In this document: piece after piece, positions 1-10,697 of the stretch
Position numbering within the stretch: the stretch's first letter is position 1
Layout of the letters: every line of letters starts with the position of its first letter
Origin: Hawksworthiomyces lignivorus
Lineage: Eukaryota; Ascomycota; Sordariomycetes; Ophiostomatales; Ophiostomataceae
DNA length: 64,000 nt
Direction: 5' to 3'
Assembly: GCA_002917075.1 (NCBI GenBank)
Contig: NTMA01000064.1
Span: forward strand, 248,001 to 312,000
The notes under the pieces: generated by a model
The model's input: the letters and a program-made list of their open reading frames with translations, nothing else
Told to the model about the DNA's origin: nothing
Database searches by the model: none
Position numbers and translations under genes: made by a program

Positions 1-1579
1 CGCCGTGAAGATAAATATGTGTCATACTGAAGCATCTATGGATCCTTCTTTAGCCTACTAACAACTAACACGCTATTTTACAGGTCAGCGGCCTGGTGGC
101 TTGTCGACTTGCAATACACGTATTGCGCCAGTTCGTGCAAAAGTGGGGAGTAACTCGCCCTAAATTCTGGCTTATCTTTCTCCCCACTGTCACGGACAGG
201 AATCAAAGTACAACACATCGAAGATAAACTAAATAATGAGCGTAAAAGAAACCACCGGAAAAGATTCCGATATATTCCCGAATATCATAAAAAACGATGT
301 TCAAAATAAAGCTTCACAAGTTATTCTATAATTTGAATTGCTAAATCTTGAATTATGAATGCTGTGTGCGGTGGATGTACCTTGAAGCTCTCGCGTATCG
401 CGAATTTACGTGGAAAGCCAAAACCCACACAGTGCACCCAACAGTTGGGCAGCAGTAAGCGAGTTACGGCTAAATCTGGATTTGATAGATCCATCTCAAG
501 CTGGTTAACTATTATAACATTCTCTTTTCAGAGCCTTACCATCCAGCGGGAGGATATGGAATGCTTGGCCATAAGTTACCTCGAAGGATGAGGCCGAAAG
601 AGGGGGATATGAGGAAAGCTAATATAATTATTAAAAGCTAAGAGAAATTTATTACTTTGGTTGCTGCGAGGTTAAATATGTCAAAGATGTAATAACAAGG
701 CATTAGACATAGTGTACAGTGCTCCTAAGCGAATATTCAACATACGAGACATCATTTAGTCATAGGCAATCAATTCCCCGTTGACTGTTTTAGCAAGAAT
801 GAGACAAACTTTTCACAAACCGGCTCACATTACGTAGCCGTATTGGCTTGGTTCATATTTTTGCACATCTTCTGGTAAGAGCATAGTATGTAATAGAGTC
901 GTATATTCATTGGTAACACTTGACGGTTCAGCCTGCCCAAAGAATGAGCAGCGCAAGTTGGTTGTCATTGGTTTCTTTGGTGGCTGTTATTATGAATCGT
1001 GTGGTATCGTAACAATCCTTGACTGTGACCTCACTGACCAGTTCTGTTAAGAACTGTTGGTATCTTATTTTTAGAGTACCGTAGGATCCGCGTTAAGAAA
1101 CCTGATTAAACAATTTGACACCAAGATTTTGAGCACGGTAAGATTATCGATTCGGCGAACGACCCACCTATGATTCATTCAGGAAAAGAGTAGCTGTATA
1201 CCTCGTTTCAAGACGCGTGCTGAAGGAACCTTATTAGATAGCATGCATTAGGGTTTTAAGAACAATTCATTATGTGTAAAGTATACATAATAATGCAAAA
1301 ATACACCCTCTTCAGCTAACAATAAGCCCACAAACTTCCAGCTGGCTGTTATTCGCTAATTGCTACCAGAGCCGTTTCTAGCGCTTCCTTGATTCAGTCT
1401 GACCACCTGGAAAACATCAAGCTATTTCTTATCATACATCTCTCTTAGACTTCATGCATCATTCCTAATCTGCAAAAGTCCAAACTTTCCATTACACCCC
1501 GATGAAAAAATACACTAAGACAGCTGTAGTCTTAAATTGATAGCATCATTGGTATCATAAGCATCATCACTCCATATCA
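1..1579. other. Intergenic, AT-rich, no gene seen
   Basis: The left edge holds no open frame with recognisable domains; all frames are short and broken by stops. The base composition is AT-rich with several short A/T runs. I saw no terminal repeats, transposase fragments or tRNA here. The last part, next to 1579, should contain the 3' untranslated region of the NLR-like gene on the minus strand. Confidence 0.6.
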
Positions 1580-4500
1580 TTACACACCCGCACTCTGCTC
1601 TTCTTTTTCGTCGCCACTCCAATCCGAGTCGTCATCGTTGTCATCCTCTAGATCACCAATACCCAGAGTATTACGTTTCGACAGCTGTAAGTCCCGCTCG
1701 TAGTCCTTCATAGTCACCTTACCTGTCAATGCGCGACTGATGCGGCGTTCCACAGCAGAGGGATATAACCCCGGAGAAGCAACTATCTCGCCGTAGAGCT
1801 CCTTGAATTCTATTTCCGCCTTTGTTTTTTTACCCTGTGCCAACAGGCACCGAGCAAGATTTTCCCGAATACCAAAAACGTAAGGATGGCACTGCCCCAA
1901 TCTATCAATTGCTTGGGGGAGGCACTTTTCGTACATGCCCTCGGCCATACGCTGATCGCCGTTAAGGTCTATCACCGCCGCTATTTTGGAACGGCTGAGG
2001 ATGGTGAACGGGTGGTCTTCGCCGAGACGGTTCTTCTGAGAGTCGTAAATAATATCCAGAAACTGTTTAGCCTTGATAAGCTCACCCTCCGTTTGTTTAA
2101 GATCCGACAGCCTCTCCATTGTGCTCAGCGTCACGGAATCATCTATTCCCCTCGTGTCTTCAAGCGAAATGACGATTCGTAGTAGAAGGGAGCTAGCACC
2201 TGCAAAATTGCCCACTTGGGTGAGATAAGCGGCGAGATCACTGGTGACTTTTGTCACAGACCTCTGCTTGGCGTCAGAACCAAACGGATCTTCGCGCCCC
2301 AGCATATCAGACAACGCATCGATGGCTTCAAAATATTCGCCCTTTGAGGCGTGCCACCACGCAATCAGTCTAGATGCCTCCATACGAAGGCCCAGAGACA
2401 AGTCGGCGCGTGAAAGAATGTCCCTGCACAGGTCCTGCGCCTTGTCATCTCTCCCAGCAAGAAAATGGACGCGAACACAGTTCAGTTGTGTTTTGACATC
2501 CATTTGGGACCAAGAGCCTCGGCGCTGCTGCTCCAGCTCATACAATGTCACTGCGTGGCCGTATGCCAAATGGTCCTCGCAAAAACTAGCCATTTTGCCA
2601 TAATCGATATTTTTTGGAGCTTCGAGAGGTCGGGGTAATGCGACATCTTTAGTAAGTTTGTGCCACACCCGTAGAAAAGCACCGATGGTTTGCACCAGCA
2701 GTGCCCTGTCTTCCCAGCCAAAGACAGTGTCGGGTTGTTCTTGTAGAGTTGACATAGTTTTGGATAAGACGGCCCATGATTCAGTGTGTATGCTTTCAGC
2801 CCATTCATCCGGCGTAATTCCGCTGTCTTTGAGGTAAAGCATATGATATCCCTCATCAAGAATGTAGGGTGGTAGGGTGATACAAGCCGGTCGGATATTC
2901 TGTAAGACAGCAGCCTTTTTGACAATTGACTCTGATATCTCGTCTTCCAAGCCTAGAAGAGAGAGTGGTATATGCGGAAACTCTGTATCTGCCATGATAA
3001 TAAGGAGTGCGAACCGCTCGCGAGTTCTTGAGTCGCTGCCTTTCAGCCAGTTTGCCAATAAGTTAGTCGTCATCTCGTATGAGGTTATTCCTGCACGATA
3101 GCCACTTAGCTGTGGTGCTAGGCAGGCTCTTTCTTCTGTATTTTGCGTCTTCGAAGTTTTAAAGTCGATTTTCTCAGGACCTTTTATATTGACAGAATCG
3201 CCAGTGCAGATTATTACATGGCCTTGCCAACCTGTTACAGATGGAATGATTCTCAAGAGCTCCTTCCACGTGTGTTTTTTGTCTCCTTCACGAGCCCAGA
3301 CAGCCTGTGATGGGTATGGCGAATCACGAGAGAGATTATCAACGACCAACAGCCATCTCTTTTGTTGCGGCCGCTCTAGCCACTCAGTGACTCTCAGTAC
3401 TAGGTTGTACAGCTCTTCATCGTCTGAGTGAAAGTCTGCTTGGTCTTCATCACGCTCGCCTTTGCCCACATGCTGCCTCTGCTGGGATTTAATTCTGGTT
3501 TCAACTGCTCGAAAGCTCAATTCAATCGACTTTCGTGTCGATGCATTGATCCAGATCAACGAGCCATATTGCTTTCGATTTTTTCTTATGTACTCCAGGG
3601 CAGCTGATGTCGTGCCGTGGCCCTGGGGACCCTTTAAAATTGCAATAGGCCATTCGTGCTTCTTCTCTACAAGTGGATGACCGCCCCACCAGCCAAAGAA
3701 ACGTGTAGTCGTAGTTTTTGGCTCTGGCTTGTCAGTCCATTTCTTAAAGAAGGCCTCAAGCATTTTCACTTCCACTTTCACAGTATCTGACCCCCTAGGC
3801 GATGGTATCTCATCTCCCACTGTGTTTATGCTTGTTACCAGACCGCCAGTATTTTGTAGCTGTCGTTCATGTAAGCTAGGTGCAAAGCTTGTCTTTGCCC
3901 TGAGCACTTTCCTACAGGCATCGTCGACCGCCGTTATGATGCATCGCAAGTCGCCGTCATCTGGGTCAGAAAATTTGCACAAGGCGGCGTGGTCTCGATG
4001 GGTAATAAAGTAGTGATGATTTTCCAAGGATGAATCGTGGGTTATTTGTAGCGACTGAGCGTCCGGTTCTTTCCCTCGCTCAGAGAAGGTATAGATCATT
4101 AGATGAGCTGCCAGCGGTTTGAAACATTCTAGCCGGTACTTGAGAGTTCTTGACCGCTCACGCAATTCTCGGTCGGCCTCTTCGTCTGCCTTGGGCTCCG
4201 GCTCCCAGACGATGCGAGATATGCTGTCTGCGAAATCCGTAGGCGACCCGTCATGCGGCGTTCCGAGAAAGACAATTCCTTTCGTCGCATCCCAGATGTT
4301 AAAGAATTCTCGATTTTCGGATGTTCTTGCGTTGATCAGGGCATTCTTAACAAGGATGCCGCCTAAGCTGTGGCATACGAAGACGATAGGAGTGCGGTCT
4401 TGGTTTGGTCGTAAGCGCACTAGATCTTCGACGAGGAAACCGGTTTGGTGCAAAAGTGTCCTCCGCGTCAGATACTCCGCCGATCTGAATTTCGTATCAT

Positions 4501-4918
4501 AGTCGTACCTCATCATTCTCGCCTGGACACTGAGCTTAGAAGGAAGCTCTGTTTCTGGCCAGCAAAGTGCCTTCCCTGTCGTCGCATCCGCGCCCAACCA
4601 AGCCGATGTGCTGTTTTCTCGCAGTCCATGGACAAAGACGATATCGACTTTGTGGTCTGGGGGACTGTAATATACCGTGAGTCCAAACTTCCGAGGCTCA
4701 CTTGGAAATCGAGCAACTTCAATCGCTCTCTTCGCGGCTTCCACGAAGTGAGAGACAGCTCCCAGGACTCCAAAAACCTCGGCCATTGCGGAGTCCCTCA
4801 ATATATTCACGCAAATAGAGATTTTCTCGCTATCAATCGCGGTAATGAATTGCTGTAGAGACGGTTCCTGCCTATGTAGGCATTCCAGCCGATGATGTCG
4901 TGGGATCGTGTCAATCAC
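1580..4918 (-). CDS. NLR-like protein: alpha/beta hydrolase, NB-ARC-like NTPase, TPR-like repeats
   Basis: Single open frame of 1112 residues. Residues about 91-320 look like the lipase-type alpha/beta hydrolase found at the N terminus of many fungal NLRs (SesB-like): VDIVFVHGL oxyanion region, nucleophile motif CHSLGG with Ser near 184, FLGTPHDGSP, and a candidate His in THRDHAALCKF. An NTPase follows; its phosphate-binding loop reads GPQGHGTTS near 431-438, so the usual GKT/GKS lysine is absent, while a Walker-B-like strand KRWLLVVDN remains. Roughly residues 790-1040 are helical and TPR-like. The start may instead be Met45 (base 4786), giving MAEVFGVLGAV. Such proteins act as intracellular sensors in non-self recognition and programmed cell death; that role is inferred from family, not shown here. 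Neighbouring CHAT and candidate gasdermin genes fit the same theme. Confidence 0.85.
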   Translation of the reverse strand: MIDTIPRHHRLECLHRQEPSLQQFITAIDSEKISICVNILRDSAMAEVFGVLGAVSHFVEAAKRAIEVARFPSEPRKFGLTVYYSPPDHKVDIVFVHGLRENSTSAWLGADATTGKALCWPETELPSKLSVQARMMRYDYDTKFRSAEYLTRRTLLHQTGFLVEDLVRLRPNQDRTPIVFVCHSLGGILVKNALINARTSENREFFNIWDATKGIVFLGTPHDGSPTDFADSISRIVWEPEPKADEEADRELRERSRTLKYRLECFKPLAAHLMIYTFSERGKEPDAQSLQITHDSSLENHHYFITHRDHAALCKFSDPDDGDLRCIITAVDDACRKVLRAKTSFAPSLHERQLQNTGGLVTSINTVGDEIPSPRGSDTVKVEVKMLEAFFKKWTDKPEPKTTTTRFFGWWGGHPLVEKKHEWPIAILKGPQGHGTTSAALEYIRKNRKQYGSLIWINASTRKSIELSFRAVETRIKSQQRQHVGKGERDEDQADFHSDDEELYNLVLRVTEWLERPQQKRWLLVVDNLSRDSPYPSQAVWAREGDKKHTWKELLRIIPSVTGWQGHVIICTGDSVNIKGPEKIDFKTSKTQNTEERACLAPQLSGYRAGITSYEMTTNLLANWLKGSDSRTRERFALLIIMADTEFPHIPLSLLGLEDEISESIVKKAAVLQNIRPACITLPPYILDEGYHMLYLKDSGITPDEWAESIHTESWAVLSKTMSTLQEQPDTVFGWEDRALLVQTIGAFLRVWHKLTKDVALPRPLEAPKNIDYGKMASFCEDHLAYGHAVTLYELEQQRRGSWSQMDVKTQLNCVRVHFLAGRDDKAQDLCRDILSRADLSLGLRMEASRLIAWWHASKGEYFEAIDALSDMLGREDPFGSDAKQRSVTKVTSDLAAYLTQVGNFAGASSLLLRIVISLEDTRGIDDSVTLSTMERLSDLKQTEGELIKAKQFLDIIYDSQKNRLGEDHPFTILSRSKIAAVIDLNGDQRMAEGMYEKCLPQAIDRLGQCHPYVFGIRENLARCLLAQGKKTKAEIEFKELYGEIVASPGLYPSAVERRISRALTGKVTMKDYERDLQLSKRNTLGIGDLEDDNDDDSDWSGDEKEEQSAGV

Positions 4919-5838
4919 TGTGGGGTGCGCTAGGGTGGCCAGAGAACTGGGCGGCTGGCTGAGCCAATATAAGGGACAGAAGAAAACTTCAATGCCTGAG
5001 GCACAAATCAGCTTGTTCTAGCCCACCACACGTCAAAGCGTTGTGCCAAATGTCAGCACAAAGCGGTTAGCTTAGACCAGAAACGGCCAATGAGCCAACC
5101 ATATTAGCCTTGCCGTCGCCTGCACCGCCGCCCACTACCGGAACCAGCCTACGTGTATGCTGTTGAGGTTGCCTAGTAGCCCGCGCAACGGGTGGCCACT
5201 ACACTCCCACACCCTCTCACACTCTCTCCCTGTCATTCCAGCACACTTGGCAGGTGTCCAGTCGCCCACAAACGCAACATGAGGCAAACCAACCAGCTGA
5301 AGAGCAAAAGCTGCGCCACAACAGAGGCCTGCGGCCAGATGCTTGCCTTTGACCCAACAGGGCAATACATAACGACTTTCTAGAAAGTTGCTCAGCAGAA
5401 GACACCGTCATGAGATGTACGCGAAGGTTTTTTGTAATGTTGTCGACTGGCACATGTCATACAGCACGAGGCGTTTTATGTCAGAATTATTATTTCCAAA
5501 AGTATTCCAATTTAGCAAATTCTGGTGACTCTTTACTTGTGCACAAAAAAGTGAAAAATTATGGTCCTACATCAGGTCCAATGACGGAAAAAATCCACAT
5601 AGTTAAATGACACTTCAAAGGTGAAAATCGGACAGCTCTCGTCGCATTATGGTCCAATGTTTTCTTTAGTGAAAGAAATCAAAAACAAAGAGAAACGGAA
5701 AAGAAAGAGAAAACGCAGAAAACAGGTCTCGCTGAGACTAGATGCGACTCTTCTCACCCATGGGAATGTATCAAGCTCTTTGTTTATGTGCTTCTTCAAG
5801 TAGCCGCAAAAATGAGTAGTTTGATTACAGTCCTCAGC
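4919..5838. other. Intergenic between NLR-like and candidate gasdermin-like genes
   Basis: The stretch holds the 5' side of the NLR-like gene (minus strand) and the 3' side of the next minus-strand gene. A purine-rich patch lies at about 5680-5725. Short frames on both strands show no family features. No gene is called. Confidence 0.5.
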
Positions 5839-6957
5839 TTAAGCCAACCCCGTAACTTGAGCATCAGTATCCTCTGTTTCGTCATCAGAATGAGGGTCTG
5901 GCTCTTCATCCGGGCCCGTGTTCTCGCCTAGTATATCATCCGGATGTAGCAGCACAATATGTGATCCTTCTTCATTATCGCAGGCACCTACGGCTTCCCT
6001 GCTCTCACTACCTCCGCCTAGCGGTGCAAGGTTGCCTTTCTTAGGAAAATTGCCTAGAGCCCATCGCTCGTCGTCCCCTAGATCAAACGGATCGTCATCG
6101 TCAACCCCAATCACTTTCAGTCCTAAGCTCCATATCCCCTTGGGCTTCGGTTTGTAGGTGAGAGGCAGGTATTTGCAAGCAATGAGGCATTCGCCTTCAT
6201 ATGTGCCTCTCACGTCTGTGTTCTTAGACTTAGAGAAGCTTGCTTCAGCTTCGATTACGACAGGCGTGCCAGTTGTCTGCCTCGTCCCCGTGCCAGCGCC
6301 TGCACTCCCTGAGTGTGAGTGTCCAGAATTCGCCGTTTTTGTCATGTCAGTACATGTAATAAAGCCGACAATAATGCTCAGCTTCTTTTCTTCGTGGAGA
6401 AGCCTGAGCACTTCCTCTCGGTACAGCTCGTGCTGTTCTCTCTGCTCATCCTCCGATGGTGGCTGGCTGGCTACACTTAAAATTGCAGAAGTGGCCTTGG
6501 TTATTGTGCCAATAAGGCTGTCATTTTGACTCGAAGCTGCCACGTGCGGCTGCGTGGCTGTTGTATTTTTGGGTTTCGGTTTTCTGAGCAGCCTCCGAAT
6601 AACGGTCGGACCATTGACCATAGTGTATTCACGGAAAGCGGCTGCCTTGAAGGCAAAACTATCCAAGTCTTCTGTGTTCAAGGCTATCTTGACCATATTT
6701 TCGAATCGAGTTGTAGCTCGGGCGCTTTGGAGGGCGTTCGACTTCAACGTCGCATTTCTAAGGGTGACGGGTTTTGATGGATAGAACCCGTCGATGGCAT
6801 TGCGCGCTTTGACAGGCAAACTGGGCGCATTGACTCCAGATATAGGATCAGTGGGATCTAAGACGGCCAATCCAAGGAGGGAATCGAAAAGCTCATCAGT
6901 GAGAGGTTTCACTCCACTAAGGAGGAAATAGGGCTTCTTTGGTGAGCTTTCGGGCAT
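5839..6957 (-). CDS. Candidate gasdermin-like protein next to a CHAT protease gene
   Basis: Intronless frame of 372 residues; I do not recognise it with certainty. Seen: N-terminal LLGLAVLDPTDP segment (28-38), a basic stretch near 120-132, a Ser/Ala-rich region, an acidic helix (168-192), then hydrophobic strand LSIIVGFITCTDMTK (203-217), a Ser/Gly/Thr-rich loop (about 212-238), strand PVVIEAEASFSK (242-253) and strand YEGECLIACKYLPL (263-276). The last about 90 residues are acidic and low in complexity. The strand-loop-strand core followed by a removable tail resembles fungal gasdermin-like proteins (RCD-1/HET-Q1 type), which form membrane pores after proteolytic cleavage. The strongest support is context: it is divergent from a CHAT protease, the partner type reported for fungal gasdermins. 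It could also be an unrelated orphan protein. Confidence 0.45.
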   Translation of the reverse strand: MPESSPKKPYFLLSGVKPLTDELFDSLLGLAVLDPTDPISGVNAPSLPVKARNAIDGFYPSKPVTLRNATLKSNALQSARATTRFENMVKIALNTEDLDSFAFKAAAFREYTMVNGPTVIRRLLRKPKPKNTTATQPHVAASSQNDSLIGTITKATSAILSVASQPPSEDEQREQHELYREEVLRLLHEEKKLSIIVGFITCTDMTKTANSGHSHSGSAGAGTGTRQTTGTPVVIEAEASFSKSKNTDVRGTYEGECLIACKYLPLTYKPKPKGIWSLGLKVIGVDDDDPFDLGDDERWALGNFPKKGNLAPLGGGSESREAVGACDNEEGSHIVLLHPDDILGENTGPDEEPDPHSDDETEDTDAQVTGLA

Positions 6958-7481
6958 AGCGGAATGACGATTTGCTGCTCAGGTAGATGCAATATGTAAA
7001 CAAGTCAAAAAGGTTTTGTGTGGCAAAAGAAAAGATGGCAAAAGAGAAGACAGCAGGCATAGCGATAAGAGATGGGAAACATAGAGCTTTAAAAATAAGC
7101 AAGATCGTTCTATGCATTGATGTGCAAGGCGACAGAAGAAAACCGAACGCCCTAGAATGCACGCAGCTGTGCAGGCGCTGCTACTGCATTTTAAGCCCCA
7201 GCGCCTGGTTTTCTGGGAGGGGCGGACCAGCCTTCCATTTCGGAACGGTGCGGCTGAGTTTCTTCTGCATGCATTGGATGCCCTTGGCTGGCAGTGCTGG
7301 CCAGGCTGACCAACGGGAATGATGTCGCAAATATTTACGAGTACGCTACGACTGCAACCCCCTCCACCCACCCCTGCTAAGCGCTGTGGTTGGAGATGAG
7401 CTTCTCCATATAACGACACATTTCGCTCTTTCGAGAAGCTCTACCCCACGGTTGAGCTACTTCATCATAAGAATACCAACA
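6958..7481. promoter_or_regulatory. Shared divergent promoter region of the candidate gasdermin-like and CHAT genes
   Basis: This 524-base gap separates two start codons that point away from each other (6957 minus, 7482 plus), so both promoters must lie here. The sequence near the plus-strand start is ccaacaATGG, a good fungal start context. I saw no clear palindromic operator. Confidence 0.5.
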
Positions 7482-8459
7482 ATGGAACTACCAATACTTC
7501 GCATAACGATTTCACCAAAGTGCAGTCATGCTCTGAGCGGCGGCCGCCGCTCGTGGACTGTGTATGTGGATGTCGTGCCAGAGCCGCCACATCGTCCGCG
7601 ACACTACGAAGTGAAGCTCGAAGATCCCTTCACTATTGAAGAATATGATCGCTATGAAAAGTACGTAAGTGGACGAAGATTTAAATCGAAAAGTCTTCAG
7701 GAACACTCAGACTATTGGCGGGATGTTTCTCACATACTGCGGCGCGACAACACTGCCGACAGCGAAGCCGCCTCAACCGGTGACGTCCCAGCGCCCAGCG
7801 ATGCGCAGACACCAAACTCTCCAGCAGCACCGGATAGCGCTGTAGGTCTACCAGAAGGGGGCCCACCCTCTATTGAAGAGTACAAAGATCAACTCTGGGC
7901 GGCGTTGCGCTTAAACGAATTTGACGGGCTCATTTCGTGTAGCTTGGTCAAGATATACGTGTGTGAAGATGTTTATGAAAATGAGCGCAAAGGCCCTGGA
8001 TGGTTTAGTATCCACTGCCCTATGTGGGAAAAGCTAGAACCATATATCTCAGATCATTCTATTGCAACTGCTGGCATAAACCTAGGCAACAACCAGCTGA
8101 GATCGAGGCGACAAACTCAGAAGATTGAAGTTCATCGCGTTCTCACTGGTGCTCCACGTGTCCACCCATTGGGGTCCGGCCTGCGCATACCCAACGGCCC
8201 GGTTCGGCTTCTGGTAGTTATCGCAAGGTCATTCCAAGCTTCAATCCAGAATAAGTTTATCGATATTCGGAGCGTTGTTTATGACACTCTCTGCTCAGTG
8301 AAGAAGTTTCTCCACAGCTGCGGCAACTACAATCGCCTTCAATTTGATGTCGTTCGACCGGGAACACTAGAAGAGCTGGAAGACTGTCTCAACAGAGGCA
8401 AAATATATGACTTAGTACACCTCGATATGCACGGTGTAGCGCAAGAGTGCGTGCCAACC

Positions 8460-8514
<55 letters not shown>

Positions 8515-9977
8515 GCGACCTAAGATAGAGACATCGCTAACACACAACCCTCAAGACGTCCTGGAGGTCCTCCGTACCTTCTTTTTGCTCGCCCAGAGTC
8601 ACAAGTTAGTACCAGCGACAGAGTTACCTTCGACACCAAAAATTTCGCGTTCGTCGAGGTAGAAAAAGTAGCAGAATTGCTCAAGAGCCATAATATTGGT
8701 GCCGTTGCGTTTAGTGCTTGCCTATCGTCATGGGAACAGGGAAGACCGTTGAGCAACATGTGTCGCGTATTTGCTACGCACGGTGTGCATATAATGACGG
8801 GCATGAGCTTCACTGTAGTGCGTAACTCTTCGCCTCGCCCGTACATTCTGTGAAACTAGAAGAAACTAACTAAATGGTGAAGTGGAATGATAAGGCCGAG
8901 GCCTATTATGAGATCTTTTATCCAGCTCTTATCTTAGGCAGGTATACATATCGCGAAGCGGCTGTTCTAGGCCGTCTCTCACTTTATCATCGACTACTCG
9001 AAATGAATCAGCCTCAAACAGATATTCAACAGCGAGATGTTCAACAGCCGACGACGCACCAGGGATCTCATCTCCCATCAAAGAGCATACCGGTGGTGAC
9101 TTTTCCTACAATCACAACCTACGTGACTGCCAAAACATTTAATCGGTCGGACAGCGCCACGCTCGGGGTCGACTTCCATGAGACCGGAGCAGATGTAGTG
9201 GTGTTGCACCAAGACATGTCCTCTTTAGGTCGTCGAGCAATCGCACCTATCGTTCGCTGGCTTCGCTATTTTAAGCTACCATTACCAATTACTGACTCAC
9301 CCACAATTTTGGAGGCCTTTCGCACTTTTTTCAAGGATCAACGCAGAGTCCACTCAATAAGCCTCATGGCGCTTGAAATGTTTCTCAGGTCGCACAGGAC
9401 TCTTTATATCCAAATGTCTGCATCGGATATGCAGTCACAGCTTCTCCACGACATCCAAGACACTTGGCTAACAGCCAACTTTGCCGATCGGGTAGAAATT
9501 ATTTCTGCAAGCAATTTCAAATGGCCATTCTACCACTGGTTCCTCCAGTGCCATCATTGGGTTACACGGAAATGGCAGTCGTGGCCATCCTTCTGGGATA
9601 GAAAATATAATTCTCCTGTAGGAGAAAGAGACTCAGCTGCAGACGTTTCAGAAGTGGCTAATGCTGCTGCCACCGCCCTAGCACCATATGACAGGCCTGG
9701 GAGCAAGAGCTCACACGAGAGCAAGGTTATTGTCATTATTAATAATATCGAATCCATAATCACGGATGGGAGAACGAGAGACATGAATGCCGTTGATCGA
9801 ATGAATGCATATATAACATACGTCCAAAATCAGGCTAGTGAAGGGTCTTACATCATCTTCGTGGGTTCTGATCGTGTGGGTTGGTCTGATATAATCCTTG
9901 ACGTTGAGTTATACAGCTGGGCACCGGCACCGCATTTTGTTATGTCGGCCGACTTTGAATTACTTCGCGAGCGGTAA
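7482..9977 (+). CDS. CHAT-domain (caspase-like) protease with degenerate C-terminal NTPase
   Basis: Three exons, 7482-8446, 8556-8817 and 8883-9977, give 773 residues; both junctions keep phase. Intron 1 (109 nt) has donor gtgcgt and branch gctaac; intron 2 (65 nt) has gtgcgt and ctaac. The CHAT domain spans about residues 200-445: catalytic His317 in LVHLDMHGVAQ, catalytic Cys377 in IGAVAFSACLSS, and the closing helix EAYYEIFYPALI. CHAT proteases belong to the caspase/separase clan and cleave a protein partner. After it lies an NLR-like NTPase remnant: the P-loop position reads HQDMSSLGRRAIAP (518-531), without the GKT/S lysine, and a Walker-B-like strand KVIVIINNIES follows at about 690. 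No repeat domain is present at the C terminus. Divergent from the candidate gasdermin-like gene, which is the obvious substrate candidate. The start at 7482 was chosen for its context; an in-frame ATG or near-cognate codon further upstream would add a poorly structured extension. Confidence 0.85.
8460..8512. repeat. T14-A39 homopolymer pair inside CHAT intron 1
   Basis: Fourteen T residues (8460-8473) are followed directly by thirty-nine A residues (8474-8512). The tract lies within the predicted intron 8447-8555, so it does not break the protein. Length may be unreliable in the assembly, and the two arms could form a hairpin of T and A. Confidence 0.9.
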
Positions 9978-10697
9978 AATCTGTTGTTTTGGCGAAGACG
10001 AAAGAAACCTTCTGCGGCCTCCCTGGGTTGCATCGCGCCACGGAAAGTCGAAAATCGGCCTCCGCAAAATAATATGCTGGTGCATCTAATGTTTTGCGCT
10101 TTTTGCATTAAATCATTAAGGCGTGGGAAAACATGCATGTATGATAATGAATTTAGCATTTAGCATATGGAATATATAGGTAACCATAACTATCATCTGA
10201 AGAAATTCCGTATATTGAACTACCTGGGGCTGGTATGCGCACAGCTCTTTCCTGGTGACCCACTGATATAAGCATAATGGAACACTCAAATTCATAGTTA
10301 AATACAAGGCGTAAATACGCTATGGATAGATTTCACTTGTCAATATCATATATGAAAAGCGCATGCTAAATTTCGTACCCCTTAATTTTGAGACGCATGA
10401 ATAGGAAACTGATAAATGTTGCGGCACCTGAAGGACATAGCAAATATTTAATGAGAATGAATGTTTTAAGCAATAAACGGCCTTCGACTTCACATTCTTG
10501 TTTCCTAGAGAAAGAATTTAATTATTTTATCTGCGTAAATTAACTGCTAGGAAGTGAAATAGCAAGAAATAGGACAAGAGAAATCCACTTGGAGGAGCCG
10601 AGGTGGGCAATTACAATGCAGAAATGCACTTTTCTCAGCTACACCTTACTGAATTAGGGTCCCAGGATGTCCCCGATGCGCAATCTGAACTCTGTGG
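9978..10697. other. Intergenic, convergent gene ends
   Basis: The CHAT gene and the helicase gene converge on this AT-rich gap, which should hold the two 3' untranslated regions. Short frames have no features. Nothing else seen. Confidence 0.55.

Noticed and set aside
1..1579. Transposon remnant at the AT-rich left edge
   Set aside because: No transposase-like frame, terminal repeats or target-site duplication could be seen.
8460..8512. T/A homopolymer as a frameshift or assembly gap that destroys the CHAT gene
   Set aside because: Canonical splice signals flank the tract and the joined frame restores a continuous CHAT domain in phase.
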